From contig NZ_CP109444.1 in assembly GCF_036227225.1 (NCBI RefSeq), positions 124,001 through 188,000 of the forward strand: a stretch of DNA of 64,000 nucleotides. The letters are read 5' to 3'. Shown piece by piece: positions 16,932 through 25,481 of the stretch (positions are counted from its first letter, which is position 1; the number at the start of each line of letters is the position of its first letter). A model generated the notes under the pieces. That model saw nothing but the letters and a program-made list of their open reading frames with translations, did not search any database and had not been told where the DNA came from. Position numbers and translations under genes: made by a program. Source of the stretch: Streptomyces sp. NBC_01478 (lineage in GTDB: Bacteria; Actinomycetota; Actinomycetes; Streptomycetales; Streptomycetaceae).

Positions 16932-17681
16932 TCACTGCGGGCGGGTTTCTGACTCGGGTGCCATCCGCGCTTGCCGGATGGCGGTGGTGATGTCCGGGTG
17001 CCCGTAGCGGTCGGTGAGAGCGGCCAGGGTGTCGATCAGGTGGTTCTTGGCGTCGTCGGTGAGGCGATGGGCGAACGTGTGCAACAGGCGGGCCAGTGGC
17101 GCCCATTGGCCTTGTGGTGCGTAGGCGGCAGCAGTGCTCAGCAGTGCCTCGAGGCGAGGGAGCGTGTCGGTGTCGATGCTCTGGGGGGCAGCGGCGAACC
17201 AGTAGGACAGGGCCAGTGAAGGGTCGCTCATCAGGGTGTCGCGCAGGATGCGGGCTTCGTCCAGGCGGCGGTGGTGTTCGGCGCGGTGCTGCTCGAACTC
17301 ATGCAGGTGACGCTGGTGGCTGAGCGCAGCGTGCACAACCTCGGGTGTGGCGGCGAGGTGGACTTGGCTCCAGACAAGCCGGACCGGGAGGTGAGAGATG
17401 TCGGTGGGGCGGCCGAGGAGAGTGTTGATGCGGGCGGCGGCCGGTACGGCGTCGGTCGCAAGGTAGTCGGCGGTGATGCTCCGGGCGGTCGTCAGGACGT
17501 GGTCCGCGGCGACCGCGGCGGGGCTGTGGTGCGGGCGGGGTGAGGGAAGTTCCTCCCAGGCTCCGGTGAGGGTGAGGGCGAAGAACTGGCCGGGTATGGC
17601 GGTGGGCGCCGGGCAGGCGAGGTCGAGCGTGCCTGCCCGGGGTGGGGGCCAGCCGCTGCTTCTACTCCGTGTCCGGCGCAT
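16932..17681 (-). CDS. helical protein of unknown function, third gene of NTPase operon
   Basis: A 249-aa protein starting 20 bp inside the end of the upstream NTPase gene. An N-terminal beta-rich part (LDLACPAPTAIPGQFFALTL) is followed by long charged helices (HEFEQHRAEHHRRLDEARIL) and a helical C-terminus (LARLLHTFAHRLTDDAKNHL). The layout resembles SPFH/stomatin-like or slipin-type proteins in broad form only; there is no membrane segment. The overlap makes translational coupling to the NTPase likely. Confidence 0.6.
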   Translation of the reverse strand: MRRTRSRSSGWPPPRAGTLDLACPAPTAIPGQFFALTLTGAWEELPSPRPHHSPAAVAADHVLTTARSITADYLATDAVPAAARINTLLGRPTDISHLPVRLVWSQVHLAATPEVVHAALSHQRHLHEFEQHRAEHHRRLDEARILRDTLMSDPSLALSYWFAAAPQSIDTDTLPRLEALLSTAAAYAPQGQWAPLARLLHTFAHRLTDDAKNHLIDTLAALTDRYGHPDITTAIRQARMAPESETRPQ

Positions 17682-19908
17682 GGTGCAGGCGTGCGGGTGC
17701 GGTCGGGTCTGCTTCCCGCAGGGCGATGACGAGCGCGTCGCGCAGGTGTGTGCGTTCGGTGGGCTGCGCTGCAACGCGGGCTGGCTCCCATCCGTAGGCC
17801 GCGTGGTTGAGGACGAGGAAACGCGGTGCGAGATAGGTGCGGTCGGTGTCGGAGCGGAAGACGGCTTCGGTGAAGGTCTTCATGACGGCAGGCTGCAGGC
17901 GGGGGTGGCTCAGGGCGGTGTTGAGCCAGGTGTCGAAGGCTCCCTGCAGGTGGATGTTGGCCTCGTCGTCCAGAGCGCACCGCCAGCCGGTCAGGGCCCA
18001 GGCGTCGGGGCGGCTGTCGTCTCGGGCCAGCAGGAGGGGGGTGCCGTCGGGGGTGGTCCGGTCGGCGAGGTGGAGGAAGGCGCGGCGTGCGGCTGCGGTG
18101 TAGTGGTGCTGGGTGGCGGTGAACCAGGAGGTGAGGGTGGCCCGGATGGTGTTCTGCAGGGCCGGCTGGTCCCACAGGTCGGTCAGGGCGTCCCCGACGG
18201 CGTTGGCGACGGCGGTGTCGGTGGTGTTGGCGGCGAGCTCGGACAGCCGTTTGAGGACGATCCGGGGGTAGGCGGGGCCGAGTTGGGCCAGGGCACCGGC
18301 GAGGACCTGTTTGAGGACGACGGGGGTGTGCCGGCTGTGCGTGAGCTGGTCCGTGTCGGGGGCCTTGGCCCAGGCGAGGTATTGCTCGCGGGCGCGTTTG
18401 CCGGCGGTGGGGTCGACGGCGGCGGCGACGAGGAGTTCCTGGGCGTGTTGCTGCAGGTGGCGGGATTTGGCCCAGTGGGTGGCGACCGCGCGCAGGACGG
18501 TGAAGCTCTGCTTGGCCAGGGCGTAGCGGGTGGCCCACTGGGTGACGCGCTCGGCCAGGGGAACACCGAGGTCGGGAGGCAGTGTTGCGGCCTGTTCGGC
18601 GGTCCATCGGGTGAAAGCGGCGACGTGGTGGGGGCGGTCGACCCAGAAGTAGTCGACGACGGCTTCGGCGTAGCCGGGTTTCAGGAAGCGGATGCGGTCG
18701 TCGTTCCCGAGTTCCGCGCCGATCCTGTCGGTGAGTTCGATGATGCCGGGGCCGTGTTGTCCCTGGGTGGGCTGTGGTGTGTCGTCGAGCGCCTCGCCGA
18801 GTGCCGTGTGGGCTTCGTAGACGGTGGCGGCGGGTGCGCCGTCGAGTGCGGCGGCGGCGAGCAGATAGTTGCGGTGGGCGCTGTCGGTGTTGCCGGTGTG
18901 CCAGATGCGTAGTGTGCGGCGCCAGTTGTGGGCGGACTGGACGGCGGCTTCGACGAGTTCGGTGAAGTCTTTGGGCTCGGTGGTGGAGTCGTTGAGGTCG
19001 ACGGCGGCGATGATGATGCGGGCCCACCGGGCAGCTTCTGCCGGTGCGGCGCGGTTGAGCGGCTGGGTGATCTGGTCTGCGGCAAGCCACTTGTCCAGCT
19101 CGTCGATGGGGGGCTGACGGCAGTCCAGGTGCGCACGGAGCACGCGGAGAGCGTCTGGTGGGGCGAGGGGGTGGGCCAGTTCGGTGGCTTCGCCCGCGAC
19201 GTGTGCCCAGGTGTCGGTGTGGGTGACCACGACGACGAAGGAGCGCATCGTGCGCAGGTGGTCTTCCACTTCGCGCAGGTGGAGCCCGAAGCCGGGGCGG
19301 AGAGTCTCCTCCTCGTCCCTCAGGTCCAGGATCCAGCCGGTGTCCTCGTCTCTGAGTCCTTCGAGGTCCACCCCTTCGTTGGGTTCGCGGCGGACCTGCC
19401 GGATGGCTCTGGCGCCTTGGTGGATGAGCGTGTGCAGGGCGGTGGTGTAGCGGCCGGTGCCGGCGCCGGCGTGGATGACGGCGACGCGGTACGCGACGAG
19501 GAGGGCGTCGATGGCCTTCGTGGTCTCGTCGTCGGGCAGGTAGGGGTGAAGGCGGGCCGCGATCCAGTCGTCGGGCAGGGGTGTTCCCCGCAGTCGCTGG
19601 ATGTCGCTGATGTTCTGGACTGCGACGACCGTCCCGTAGTTGGTGGAGACGTTCTGCACCGCGCTCGTATCCGTCGCGTGGGCGCCGGTCTCGGTGTCGG
19701 CTGTGTCGTCGCTGGGCGGGGCATCGCGAGGCGGGGGCGGCTCGGATGTCTGCCCGGCAGCCGAGGTGTCGTCCGGAGGGTCCGCGGAGGGTTGCGGCTG
19801 CGTCTCGTCGGCTGCCGGGTACGCGGCCGGCCGGGCGCCGTTGTCGGACCGGGCGGGGGCGGCGAGGGCCAGCTCAGTGTTCGGCTCGGCCGGTTCGGTC
19901 AGTGGCAA
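17662..19908 (-). CDS. large P-loop-like protein with helical repeats
   Basis: A 748-aa protein. Residues 1-80 are Pro/Asp-rich and disordered. Residues 82-105 form a short beta segment (SAVQNVSTNYGTVVAVQNIS). A P-loop-like motif follows at 145-156 (IHAGAGTGRYTT), with Arg where Walker A has Lys, then FVVVVTHTDTW as a possible Walker B strand. The remaining 500 residues are helical, Trp-rich repeats such as LRIWHTGNTDSAHRNYLLAA. This layout of N-terminal interaction segment, NTPase and helical sensor is that of bacterial STAND-like conflict proteins, but ATP hydrolysis is doubtful. Middle gene of a three-gene operon. Confidence 0.65.
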   Translation of the reverse strand: MPLTEPAEPNTELALAAPARSDNGARPAAYPAADETQPQPSADPPDDTSAAGQTSEPPPPRDAPPSDDTADTETGAHATDTSAVQNVSTNYGTVVAVQNISDIQRLRGTPLPDDWIAARLHPYLPDDETTKAIDALLVAYRVAVIHAGAGTGRYTTALHTLIHQGARAIRQVRREPNEGVDLEGLRDEDTGWILDLRDEEETLRPGFGLHLREVEDHLRTMRSFVVVVTHTDTWAHVAGEATELAHPLAPPDALRVLRAHLDCRQPPIDELDKWLAADQITQPLNRAAPAEAARWARIIIAAVDLNDSTTEPKDFTELVEAAVQSAHNWRRTLRIWHTGNTDSAHRNYLLAAAALDGAPAATVYEAHTALGEALDDTPQPTQGQHGPGIIELTDRIGAELGNDDRIRFLKPGYAEAVVDYFWVDRPHHVAAFTRWTAEQAATLPPDLGVPLAERVTQWATRYALAKQSFTVLRAVATHWAKSRHLQQHAQELLVAAAVDPTAGKRAREQYLAWAKAPDTDQLTHSRHTPVVLKQVLAGALAQLGPAYPRIVLKRLSELAANTTDTAVANAVGDALTDLWDQPALQNTIRATLTSWFTATQHHYTAAARRAFLHLADRTTPDGTPLLLARDDSRPDAWALTGWRCALDDEANIHLQGAFDTWLNTALSHPRLQPAVMKTFTEAVFRSDTDRTYLAPRFLVLNHAAYGWEPARVAAQPTERTHLRDALVIALREADPTAPARLHHAPDTE

Positions 19909-19979
19909 GGATCAGCCCTTCGGGAAGGTCGGGGTGTGCTTGCGGCACGGCCGTGCCCGTAGATGTGCTGGGCTGGGGG

Positions 19980-20504
19980 CTACTGACTGGTGATCCGGTG
20001 GCCCTTCATGCCGATGAGCTTGCCGCCAGCGTCGACCGTCTCCACGTCCTGGATGACGCGGGAGTTGCCGGTGATCTCGCCGCTGTGCATGCCCGTGGCC
20101 TCTCCGGACAGCGTCGTGACCTTCTGGTGCACGAACGGACCGGAGGCGGGCCGGTCTTCCCCCTCGAAGGTCAGGTGCTGGCCGTAGATGTCTTCCAGGA
20201 CACCGCGCGCGCGGGCCAGATTCCGCAGGAACCGCTGATCGGAAGCGTGTGTGGACATGGTGCCGTCGGCGTAGTCGGCGAGGGCTTCCTGCAGCAGTTC
20301 GAGCTCTGCTCGCCGGGTCTGCAGGATGTCCGGGGCGGGCTGCAGCGGCAGTTGAAGCGTCCCGACCAGGCCGGCGGGGACTGTGACGTCTTCCTCGGGT
20401 TCGGCCCCTCGGGAGTCGAGCAGACGTCCCAGACGCTGGAGAACGAAGGCCAATACGGCGGGCAGAGCGGAACTGATCACGGCGATCTCAGTCGGATCCG
20501 GCAT
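19980..20504 (-). CDS. membrane-anchored small protein, first gene of NTPase operon
   Basis: A 174-aa protein. Residues 6-28 (EIAVISSALPAVLAFVLQRL) can form one membrane helix. A helical middle (LQTRRAELELLQEALADYAD) follows. The C-terminus is beta-rich with repeating turns (VTTLSGEATGMHSGEITGNS). Streptomycetes have many such TM-anchored effector-associated proteins beside P-loop genes. It starts the operon 71 bp before the NTPase gene and probably supplies the membrane anchor or effector. Confidence 0.6.
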   Translation of the reverse strand: MPDPTEIAVISSALPAVLAFVLQRLGRLLDSRGAEPEEDVTVPAGLVGTLQLPLQPAPDILQTRRAELELLQEALADYADGTMSTHASDQRFLRNLARARGVLEDIYGQHLTFEGEDRPASGPFVHQKVTTLSGEATGMHSGEITGNSRVIQDVETVDAGGKLIGMKGHRITSQ

Positions 20505-21247
20505 GCTTCACTCCCCCGTTGCCACGATGAAGGACCGTCTGATTCTTTCCGATGCCACGCAGAGAAAAAACAATCGAAGGAAAGATGGCAAAAAGCCCTC
20601 CCTCCTTCGATTTTCCATCTGTTCGGCCAGATTCCGACGGCCGCTGATCCGGCCATCTGTCCGGTCAGCGAGGGTCTCTCTCGTGAGGCTCACGGGCCGT
20701 CAGAGGGGCGTGTCCATACTGCTGGTAGGCGGATTCGTCGGGAAACCGCTCCACTCGGACCTGCCTCCAGGCCACGTCGAACGATGTCTTTCCACGGCTC
20801 CCAGCAGAGCGCCGGAAAGCCCTCCAGCTCGTCACAGGGTCGAGAATCCAGCGCAGCACATGAAGTCGCATGACCACAGCGTCCACACACCCCAGGAAAC
20901 AGGCGGGCCTTTCCAAGCACCCGTAAAAACAATGACGTTGATGCAGGCGTTTTCCGCCATTGGACTCTCATGCCCGAGTGAATTCTCGGCTCTCATGTTT
21001 CTGCTGTTATTCGAGGGAATTCGGTCTCCCGGATCGGATGCCGTGCATCTCGGCCACAGGCGGTGACCGCCGGCAGCGGGCCGTCCATAGGACCAGGTGG
21101 CATGGTGACGGATGCCGTATGCGGGCCGCGGCCGCCCTATGTCTTGTGTAGCTGTGGCGGCAGTACGCGCCGGCTGTGGGATCTGTCCGGCCTGCCCGGC
21201 GGGCGGCCCGGGAGGAGGCGGGCCGGAGTGGAGGGCCGCCGCCGGGG
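20505..21247. other. gene-free region with AT-rich leader and interleaved inverted repeats
   Basis: About 740 bases upstream of the three-gene operon. AATCGAAGG (20572-20580) pairs with CCTTCGATT (20604-20612). AGATGG (20583-20588) can also pair with CCATCT (20615-20620), an interleaved pattern that would form a pseudoknot-like leader. A CCGAG/CTCGG repeat lies at 20974-20989. The stretch 20505-20630 is AT-rich for this genome and should hold the operon promoter. Minus-strand frames at 20665-20971 are open but show no family features. Confidence 0.5.
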
Positions 21248-22039
21248 TCACGGAGTGGATTCGGTCATGAGGGCGGTGATACCAGCGATGTCGCTGCCCC
21301 AGCCGTTCGGGCTCTGCCGCAGGGCGACCCGCCAGCGGTGACCGGCCAGGCGCTGTTGTCCGGCGGCGATGGCCTCGCCCAGGGTCGTGAGTCCGGGGTC
21401 GAGAACCCATACACCGTCGTGGTAGGGGGCGAAGCCGAGCCGGGACCAGGCCCGGCCCAGGCGGGCGCAGGCCTCTTCGTGGGGGATGTGGTCGGTGCGC
21501 TCGATGGGTCCGGGGAAGAGGGCGATGACGCCTGTTGAACTGCTGAGGTAGTCCAGCGCCATGCCGGTGAGGAAGACGCCGAGCCCGTGTCCGCGCAGGC
21601 GGCTGTCGATGGTGACGCGGTCGACGATGAGGGTGTTGCCGGGAACACTGAGGCGGTCCCACAGATCTTGCCGTACGCCGGGGACAGAGGGGTCGAAGAG
21701 GACCTGGCCGATCGTAAAGAGGTCCTCGCTGAGGGCGTCGAGGGCGTCGATGGGCTCAAGACAGCGGGCGTGGTCGACCAGGTGGAGACGGATGCTGCCG
21801 AATTGAGGGCCGGGGCCGTCCTCGGCGAAGTGCATGCCGATGTCCCATTGCTGGACGCCGTCGTCGAGGCGAGGCGTGATCCAGTAGTCGCTGCGGTAGC
21901 TGAGGATGATGTCGTCGATGCCGAGGTCTGCGGTGATCTCGTCGCTGTCGGACGGTGCGGGGCGGGGGCGCGCGGTCATGGGGATACGCATCTTCTGGAC
22001 GGGGCTGCTCGCCGGCCGGTCAGGGGGTGTCGTCGCCAC
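21248..22039 (-). CDS. GNAT-like acetyltransferase-domain protein
   Basis: A 263-aa protein whose middle has a GNAT-like acetyl-CoA block: TLIVDRVTIDSRLRGHGLGV then FLTGMALDYL, fitting the R/Q-x-x-G-x-G/A pyrophosphate-binding loop. The N-terminus adds a beta-rich extension (IILSYRSDYWITPRLDDGVQ). The start is GTG at 22039, overlapping the end of the SMC-like gene by 20 bp, so the two are coupled. What it modifies is unknown; the context suggests it works with the SMC-like protein. Confidence 0.65.
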   Translation of the reverse strand: MATTPPDRPASSPVQKMRIPMTARPRPAPSDSDEITADLGIDDIILSYRSDYWITPRLDDGVQQWDIGMHFAEDGPGPQFGSIRLHLVDHARCLEPIDALDALSEDLFTIGQVLFDPSVPGVRQDLWDRLSVPGNTLIVDRVTIDSRLRGHGLGVFLTGMALDYLSSSTGVIALFPGPIERTDHIPHEEACARLGRAWSRLGFAPYHDGVWVLDPGLTTLGEAIAAGQQRLAGHRWRVALRQSPNGWGSDIAGITALMTESTP

Positions 22040-23849
22040 TCGTGCGGGCGTGCGGGATGACGGGGTGGTGGCTGTCGTGCTCGGTGGTCACGGTGCCGGG
22101 GGCAGGGGGCAGCTCGTGTGCGGTGGCGACGATGATCTGGGCGTCGTCGGCGGCGGTGGCGCTGATGACCTGCAGGGTCCTGGCGGCCAGAAGGGCGCCT
22201 TCGTCGCCGGCGCCCAGACCGTCGAGGGAGGAGTCCAGCCATTGGACGCAGGGCAGCAGCATGCCGGGCAGGGTGCGGGATGCTTCGAGGAACGCCAGGT
22301 GCAGACCGTTGTTGGCGATGTTGATCATGCCGGCTGAGCGGGCGAGTTGCCGCACGGTGCGGCCGTTCAGCTTGGGAGCGAAGGTCTTGGAGTCGATGCT
22401 GGCGTACCGGATCTTGTCGGGTGCCATGGGGATGACCTTGTCTGCGTAGATCATCGACAGTTCCTTCGCCGTCTGCTGGCGGACATGCTGGGCGTCGCCT
22501 TCGGCCATCGTCCAGGCGGTGCGGGCCTGTTCGGCGGCGTCGGCGGTCCGCTTCTCCATGCGTTCGAGTTCGCTCAGGCGTACCAGTTCCTTGCGGCGCT
22601 CGCGCACCGCGGTGATTGCGGCCCTGGTCTCGGCTGCGGTGGCCGCGGCCTTGGCCTTGGCCTGCTCGCGGGGGGTGATCTCCACCGTGCGGTAGGCGTC
22701 GGACCGGCTTGCGGCCTTCTGTGCGGCCTGGATGCGGATCCCGCGGGTGTCGACAGCCTGCTGCGCGCGAGCCTGGGCGGTCTTGAGGCTGTCCTCGATG
22801 GAGGCCAGGGCATCGAGGGCGGCGGTGTGCCGCTGGGTTTTGCGGGCCTGGCGCCCGTCCCGGGCCGGGTCCGGTTGTCCGCACAGGACGCAGGCGGGGC
22901 CCGGGCCGGCTGCCTGCTGCAGCAGTTGGTCACATTCGGGGCAGTGGGTGCGGGGCCGGGCGTCCTGCTCGGCCTGGGCGAGGGCTGCGCGGGCCTGCCC
23001 GCGCGCCTCATAGAGCGGGGCGAGGGCCTGCTGCGCACGGTCGGCGTCCGTGCCCGCGTCGGCGGCGCGCCGCAGTGCCTGGGCCTGCTCACCGGCACGG
23101 GTGGCGTGGATGGCCAGATGGGCTTCGAGTTCGGTGTCCAGGCGCAGGACCTCGGCGTTTGCCGCGTCGAGGGCCTTGGCCAGGCGGGCTTCGTCGGTGT
23201 CGAGATCGACCGAGGTGGGAAGACCGTCGGCGATGCGCTGTTCCAGGGCCTTCTTCAGGTCTGTGGCGGCCTTCGTCGCGCTGCGTTTGGCGGCGGTGGA
23301 CTGGGCCTTCAGCTTTGTCGCCTTCTCGTCCAGCAGGCCGAAGCAGACCTCGATGGTCACACCGAGATCGTTGAGGTTCGCACCGCCGTAGACGGTGTGG
23401 CCGGCATAGGCCTGCTGGAGGTAGAGCAGGGTCATCACGCTGTCGATGGTCACGCTGCCGCGGGCGGTCTCGACCACGGGGATCCCCATGAGCTCCACGC
23501 TGTAGGAGCCCGCGCTGCGCTCGCCCCCCTCAGCGACAACAGGCAGGTCTTCGACCTGACCGGTGGCGGTGTTGAGGAAGGAGATCTCCTGTGTGAGGAG
23601 GTCGTGCGTGATGACCCAGATGCCGGAGTCGAACGCGACGGTGGCGCGCATGGCCTGGGCCTGCTCGGTCACCGCGGGCAGCAGTTTGAGGGAGACGGCT
23701 CCCAGCGTGATCCAGAAGGCGTCGGCCAGGCTGCTGCACCCGGCCCCGATGCCGGCTTTGAGGTGACGCAGCAGAGCGTCGAGAGCGATCCCGTCCCACT
23801 CGCCGTCGATGAGGAATTCCTGCTTGAGGCAGGTGAGCTTGCCGGGCAT
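22020..23849 (-). CDS. SMC/Rad50-like protein with degenerate ATPase motifs and zinc-hook-like CxxC pair
   Basis: A 609-aa protein with a split ABC-ATPase shape. The N-terminal lobe ends in long coiled coils. At their apex is a CPEC...CVLC pair (C303, C306, C320, C323), like a Rad50 zinc hook, followed by returning coiled coils and a C-terminal lobe. The usual Walker A position reads AGIGAGCSS (32-40) with no Lys. The C-lobe has LPCVQWLDSSLDGLGAGDEG, where Walker B Asp-Glu should be. So it has the shape of a DNA-tethering ATPase but may not hydrolyse ATP. Start 23849 follows GGAGCGG. It overlaps the GNAT-like gene. Confidence 0.65.
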   Translation of the reverse strand: MPGKLTCLKQEFLIDGEWDGIALDALLRHLKAGIGAGCSSLADAFWITLGAVSLKLLPAVTEQAQAMRATVAFDSGIWVITHDLLTQEISFLNTATGQVEDLPVVAEGGERSAGSYSVELMGIPVVETARGSVTIDSVMTLLYLQQAYAGHTVYGGANLNDLGVTIEVCFGLLDEKATKLKAQSTAAKRSATKAATDLKKALEQRIADGLPTSVDLDTDEARLAKALDAANAEVLRLDTELEAHLAIHATRAGEQAQALRRAADAGTDADRAQQALAPLYEARGQARAALAQAEQDARPRTHCPECDQLLQQAAGPGPACVLCGQPDPARDGRQARKTQRHTAALDALASIEDSLKTAQARAQQAVDTRGIRIQAAQKAASRSDAYRTVEITPREQAKAKAAATAAETRAAITAVRERRKELVRLSELERMEKRTADAAEQARTAWTMAEGDAQHVRQQTAKELSMIYADKVIPMAPDKIRYASIDSKTFAPKLNGRTVRQLARSAGMINIANNGLHLAFLEASRTLPGMLLPCVQWLDSSLDGLGAGDEGALLAARTLQVISATAADDAQIIVATAHELPPAPGTVTTEHDSHHPVIPHARTSGDDTP

Positions 23850-24012
23850 ACACCGCTCCGTCACGGGCTGTCGCACGCCACCGAGATGTGCAGCGTGTCA
23901 GTGGCCCCTAACGAGTCGTCCCCCGGTGCCGGCGTCGGGCATCAAGTCCGAAGCATCCCATCGGGCGACGCGACGATCACGGCTTGACTCGCTGGACCGG
24001 GCGCCGGGAGGG

Positions 24013-24429
24013 TCACAGGAACGGCCAGGAGATTCCCTGTCCCCGGCCACGGATCGCGCGCCACTGCGGCACCGGAACTCGGCTCTCTGCCACGCGGATC
24101 CAGCCCTCGTGGAGGGCGCGGTGGATGACATCGCCGAGAACGTGCCAGTCGGCCTGGTGCCCGCAGCTGCCGCACGTGTTCGGGTTGAAGCTGCGTCCCC
24201 GCTGCCGGGCGGGCCGGCCGTGCAGTTGTGCGGCCAGGTCCATGCAGCCGCCGGCGGGGTCGGTGAGAATACTGCGTGCCACGTCAACGGCTTCGGGAAA
24301 GTCCGTCGTGGTGAATTCGTCGCCGTCCGGCCGATGCGAGGGCAGCAGACCGAACACCCACCGCAAAGGCATCGCGCACTGCTGGCAGGGCATGTCGAAT
24401 GCCAGCACGTCCACCCGCAGCGTACTCAC
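24013..24429 (-). CDS. small zinc-binding hypothetical protein
   Basis: A 138-aa protein with two Cys pairs, MPCQQCAMPLRW (C15, C18) and NTCGSCGHQADWH, likely a zinc ribbon. The central part is helical (FPEAVDVARSILTDPAGGCM). It lies 163 bp upstream of the SMC-like gene on the same strand and probably belongs to its transcription unit. No family recognised. Confidence 0.55.
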   Translation of the reverse strand: MSTLRVDVLAFDMPCQQCAMPLRWVFGLLPSHRPDGDEFTTTDFPEAVDVARSILTDPAGGCMDLAAQLHGRPARQRGRSFNPNTCGSCGHQADWHVLGDVIHRALHEGWIRVAESRVPVPQWRAIRGRGQGISWPFL

Positions 24430-24519
24430 CAGGCACCGCCTCCTTCTCGATCACCCTGACACACTCCGATCCCCGCCCTGCAGGCAGGCATGCGGCTCCC
24501 CAGGCTGTGGGCGTTCTCG

Positions 24520-25380
24520 TCACAGGCGGGGCAGTGCGGAGCGGTCCTGGATGGTGATGTGGAGGGTGTGCAGGGGCTGGGTCCGGGTGGGGCGGACGAC
24601 CTCGAACCAGTCGGTGCCCTCCTGCAGGTGGCGGGAGATGCTGCGGTGGTGGCTCCAGCCGAATCCGACGCCGGTCTGCCAGGTGGTGTCGCTGTAGCGG
24701 CTGCCGATGACCGGTTCCCCGTGGAGGTAGACGGAGTCGAGGGGGCGGGAGGCGGCTTCGAGATGGGCGAGGACGGCCGCTGCGGCGCGGCGCAGCGGGC
24801 TGGTCTCGCTCCAGCGGGTGAGTGCCTCGTGGGCTGCGGGATGGGCGGGTTCGGCGTCGGGGAGCTGGAGTTGGCGGATGGTGGCGGCTTTGCGGTCGAC
24901 GAGGTCGGTGAGATCGATGCGGACCGGACGCGGGACCCAGCGGTCGATGCCGTCGAAAGCCTCGATCATGTGGTCGCGTGGAGCCCGGCCTGCCGCGGGA
25001 TCGGGAGTGATGGCGGCGAGCCGGGCACGGGCGGCATCGACGGGTTCGCCCCGCGTCCACAGCAAGGTCAGCTCGAACCCTTCCGCTTCGAGGCTCTTGC
25101 GTTCACCGAAGTGGATCTGCAGGCCGCGGCTTCTGCCCTTGAGGGCGCGCTTCATCGAGGCGGAGGGGTCGCCGCCGTAGGACAGGGAGTGAAGGAACTC
25201 GGAGGTGAGACGGTCGTCACGACGGTGCTCCACGACCATGTCGACGTCCGAGGGGCTCAGTGCGCCACGTGCGTAGGAGCCGAAGACGAGGATCTCGTCG
25301 ACGAGGTCCAGCGGCCAGCCTCCCTCCTCCAGGCGGTCGAGCATGTCGTTGAGGAGCGTGGTGGCGCGCTCGCGTTTCAC
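24520..25380 (-). CDS. nucleotidyltransferase (Pol-beta/MNT superfamily) domain protein
   Basis: A 286-aa protein. The N-terminal 50 residues hold the superfamily signature: VDEILVFGSYARGALSPSDV followed by DMVVE, with Gly34-Ser35 and the metal-binding pair Asp45/Asp47. A third acidic residue is not obvious. The C-terminal half is helical with Arg- and Trp-rich segments. Enzymes of this type move nucleotides onto RNA, protein or antibiotics, and in toxin-antitoxin pairs onto HEPN toxins. No HEPN partner is visible next to it. The gene 100 bp upstream on the same strand encodes an HTH protein. Confidence 0.8.
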   Translation of the reverse strand: MKRERATTLLNDMLDRLEEGGWPLDLVDEILVFGSYARGALSPSDVDMVVEHRRDDRLTSEFLHSLSYGGDPSASMKRALKGRSRGLQIHFGERKSLEAEGFELTLLWTRGEPVDAARARLAAITPDPAAGRAPRDHMIEAFDGIDRWVPRPVRIDLTDLVDRKAATIRQLQLPDAEPAHPAAHEALTRWSETSPLRRAAAAVLAHLEAASRPLDSVYLHGEPVIGSRYSDTTWQTGVGFGWSHHRSISRHLQEGTDWFEVVRPTRTQPLHTLHITIQDRSALPRL

Positions 25381-25481
25381 GGAAGGCCTCCGCTGGTCGG
25401 TTCGGGTGCCGGTGCACCTGGGGCTGCGGTACAGCAGGTCTGCTGCGAAGTGCCCGGCCAGGGGTGGGGTGCGGGGGTGTC

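Noticed and set aside
20665..20971. Minus-strand frames of 83 and 93 codons upstream of the three-gene operon
   Set aside because: They overlap each other in different frames and neither has conserved-looking sequence or a ribosome site.
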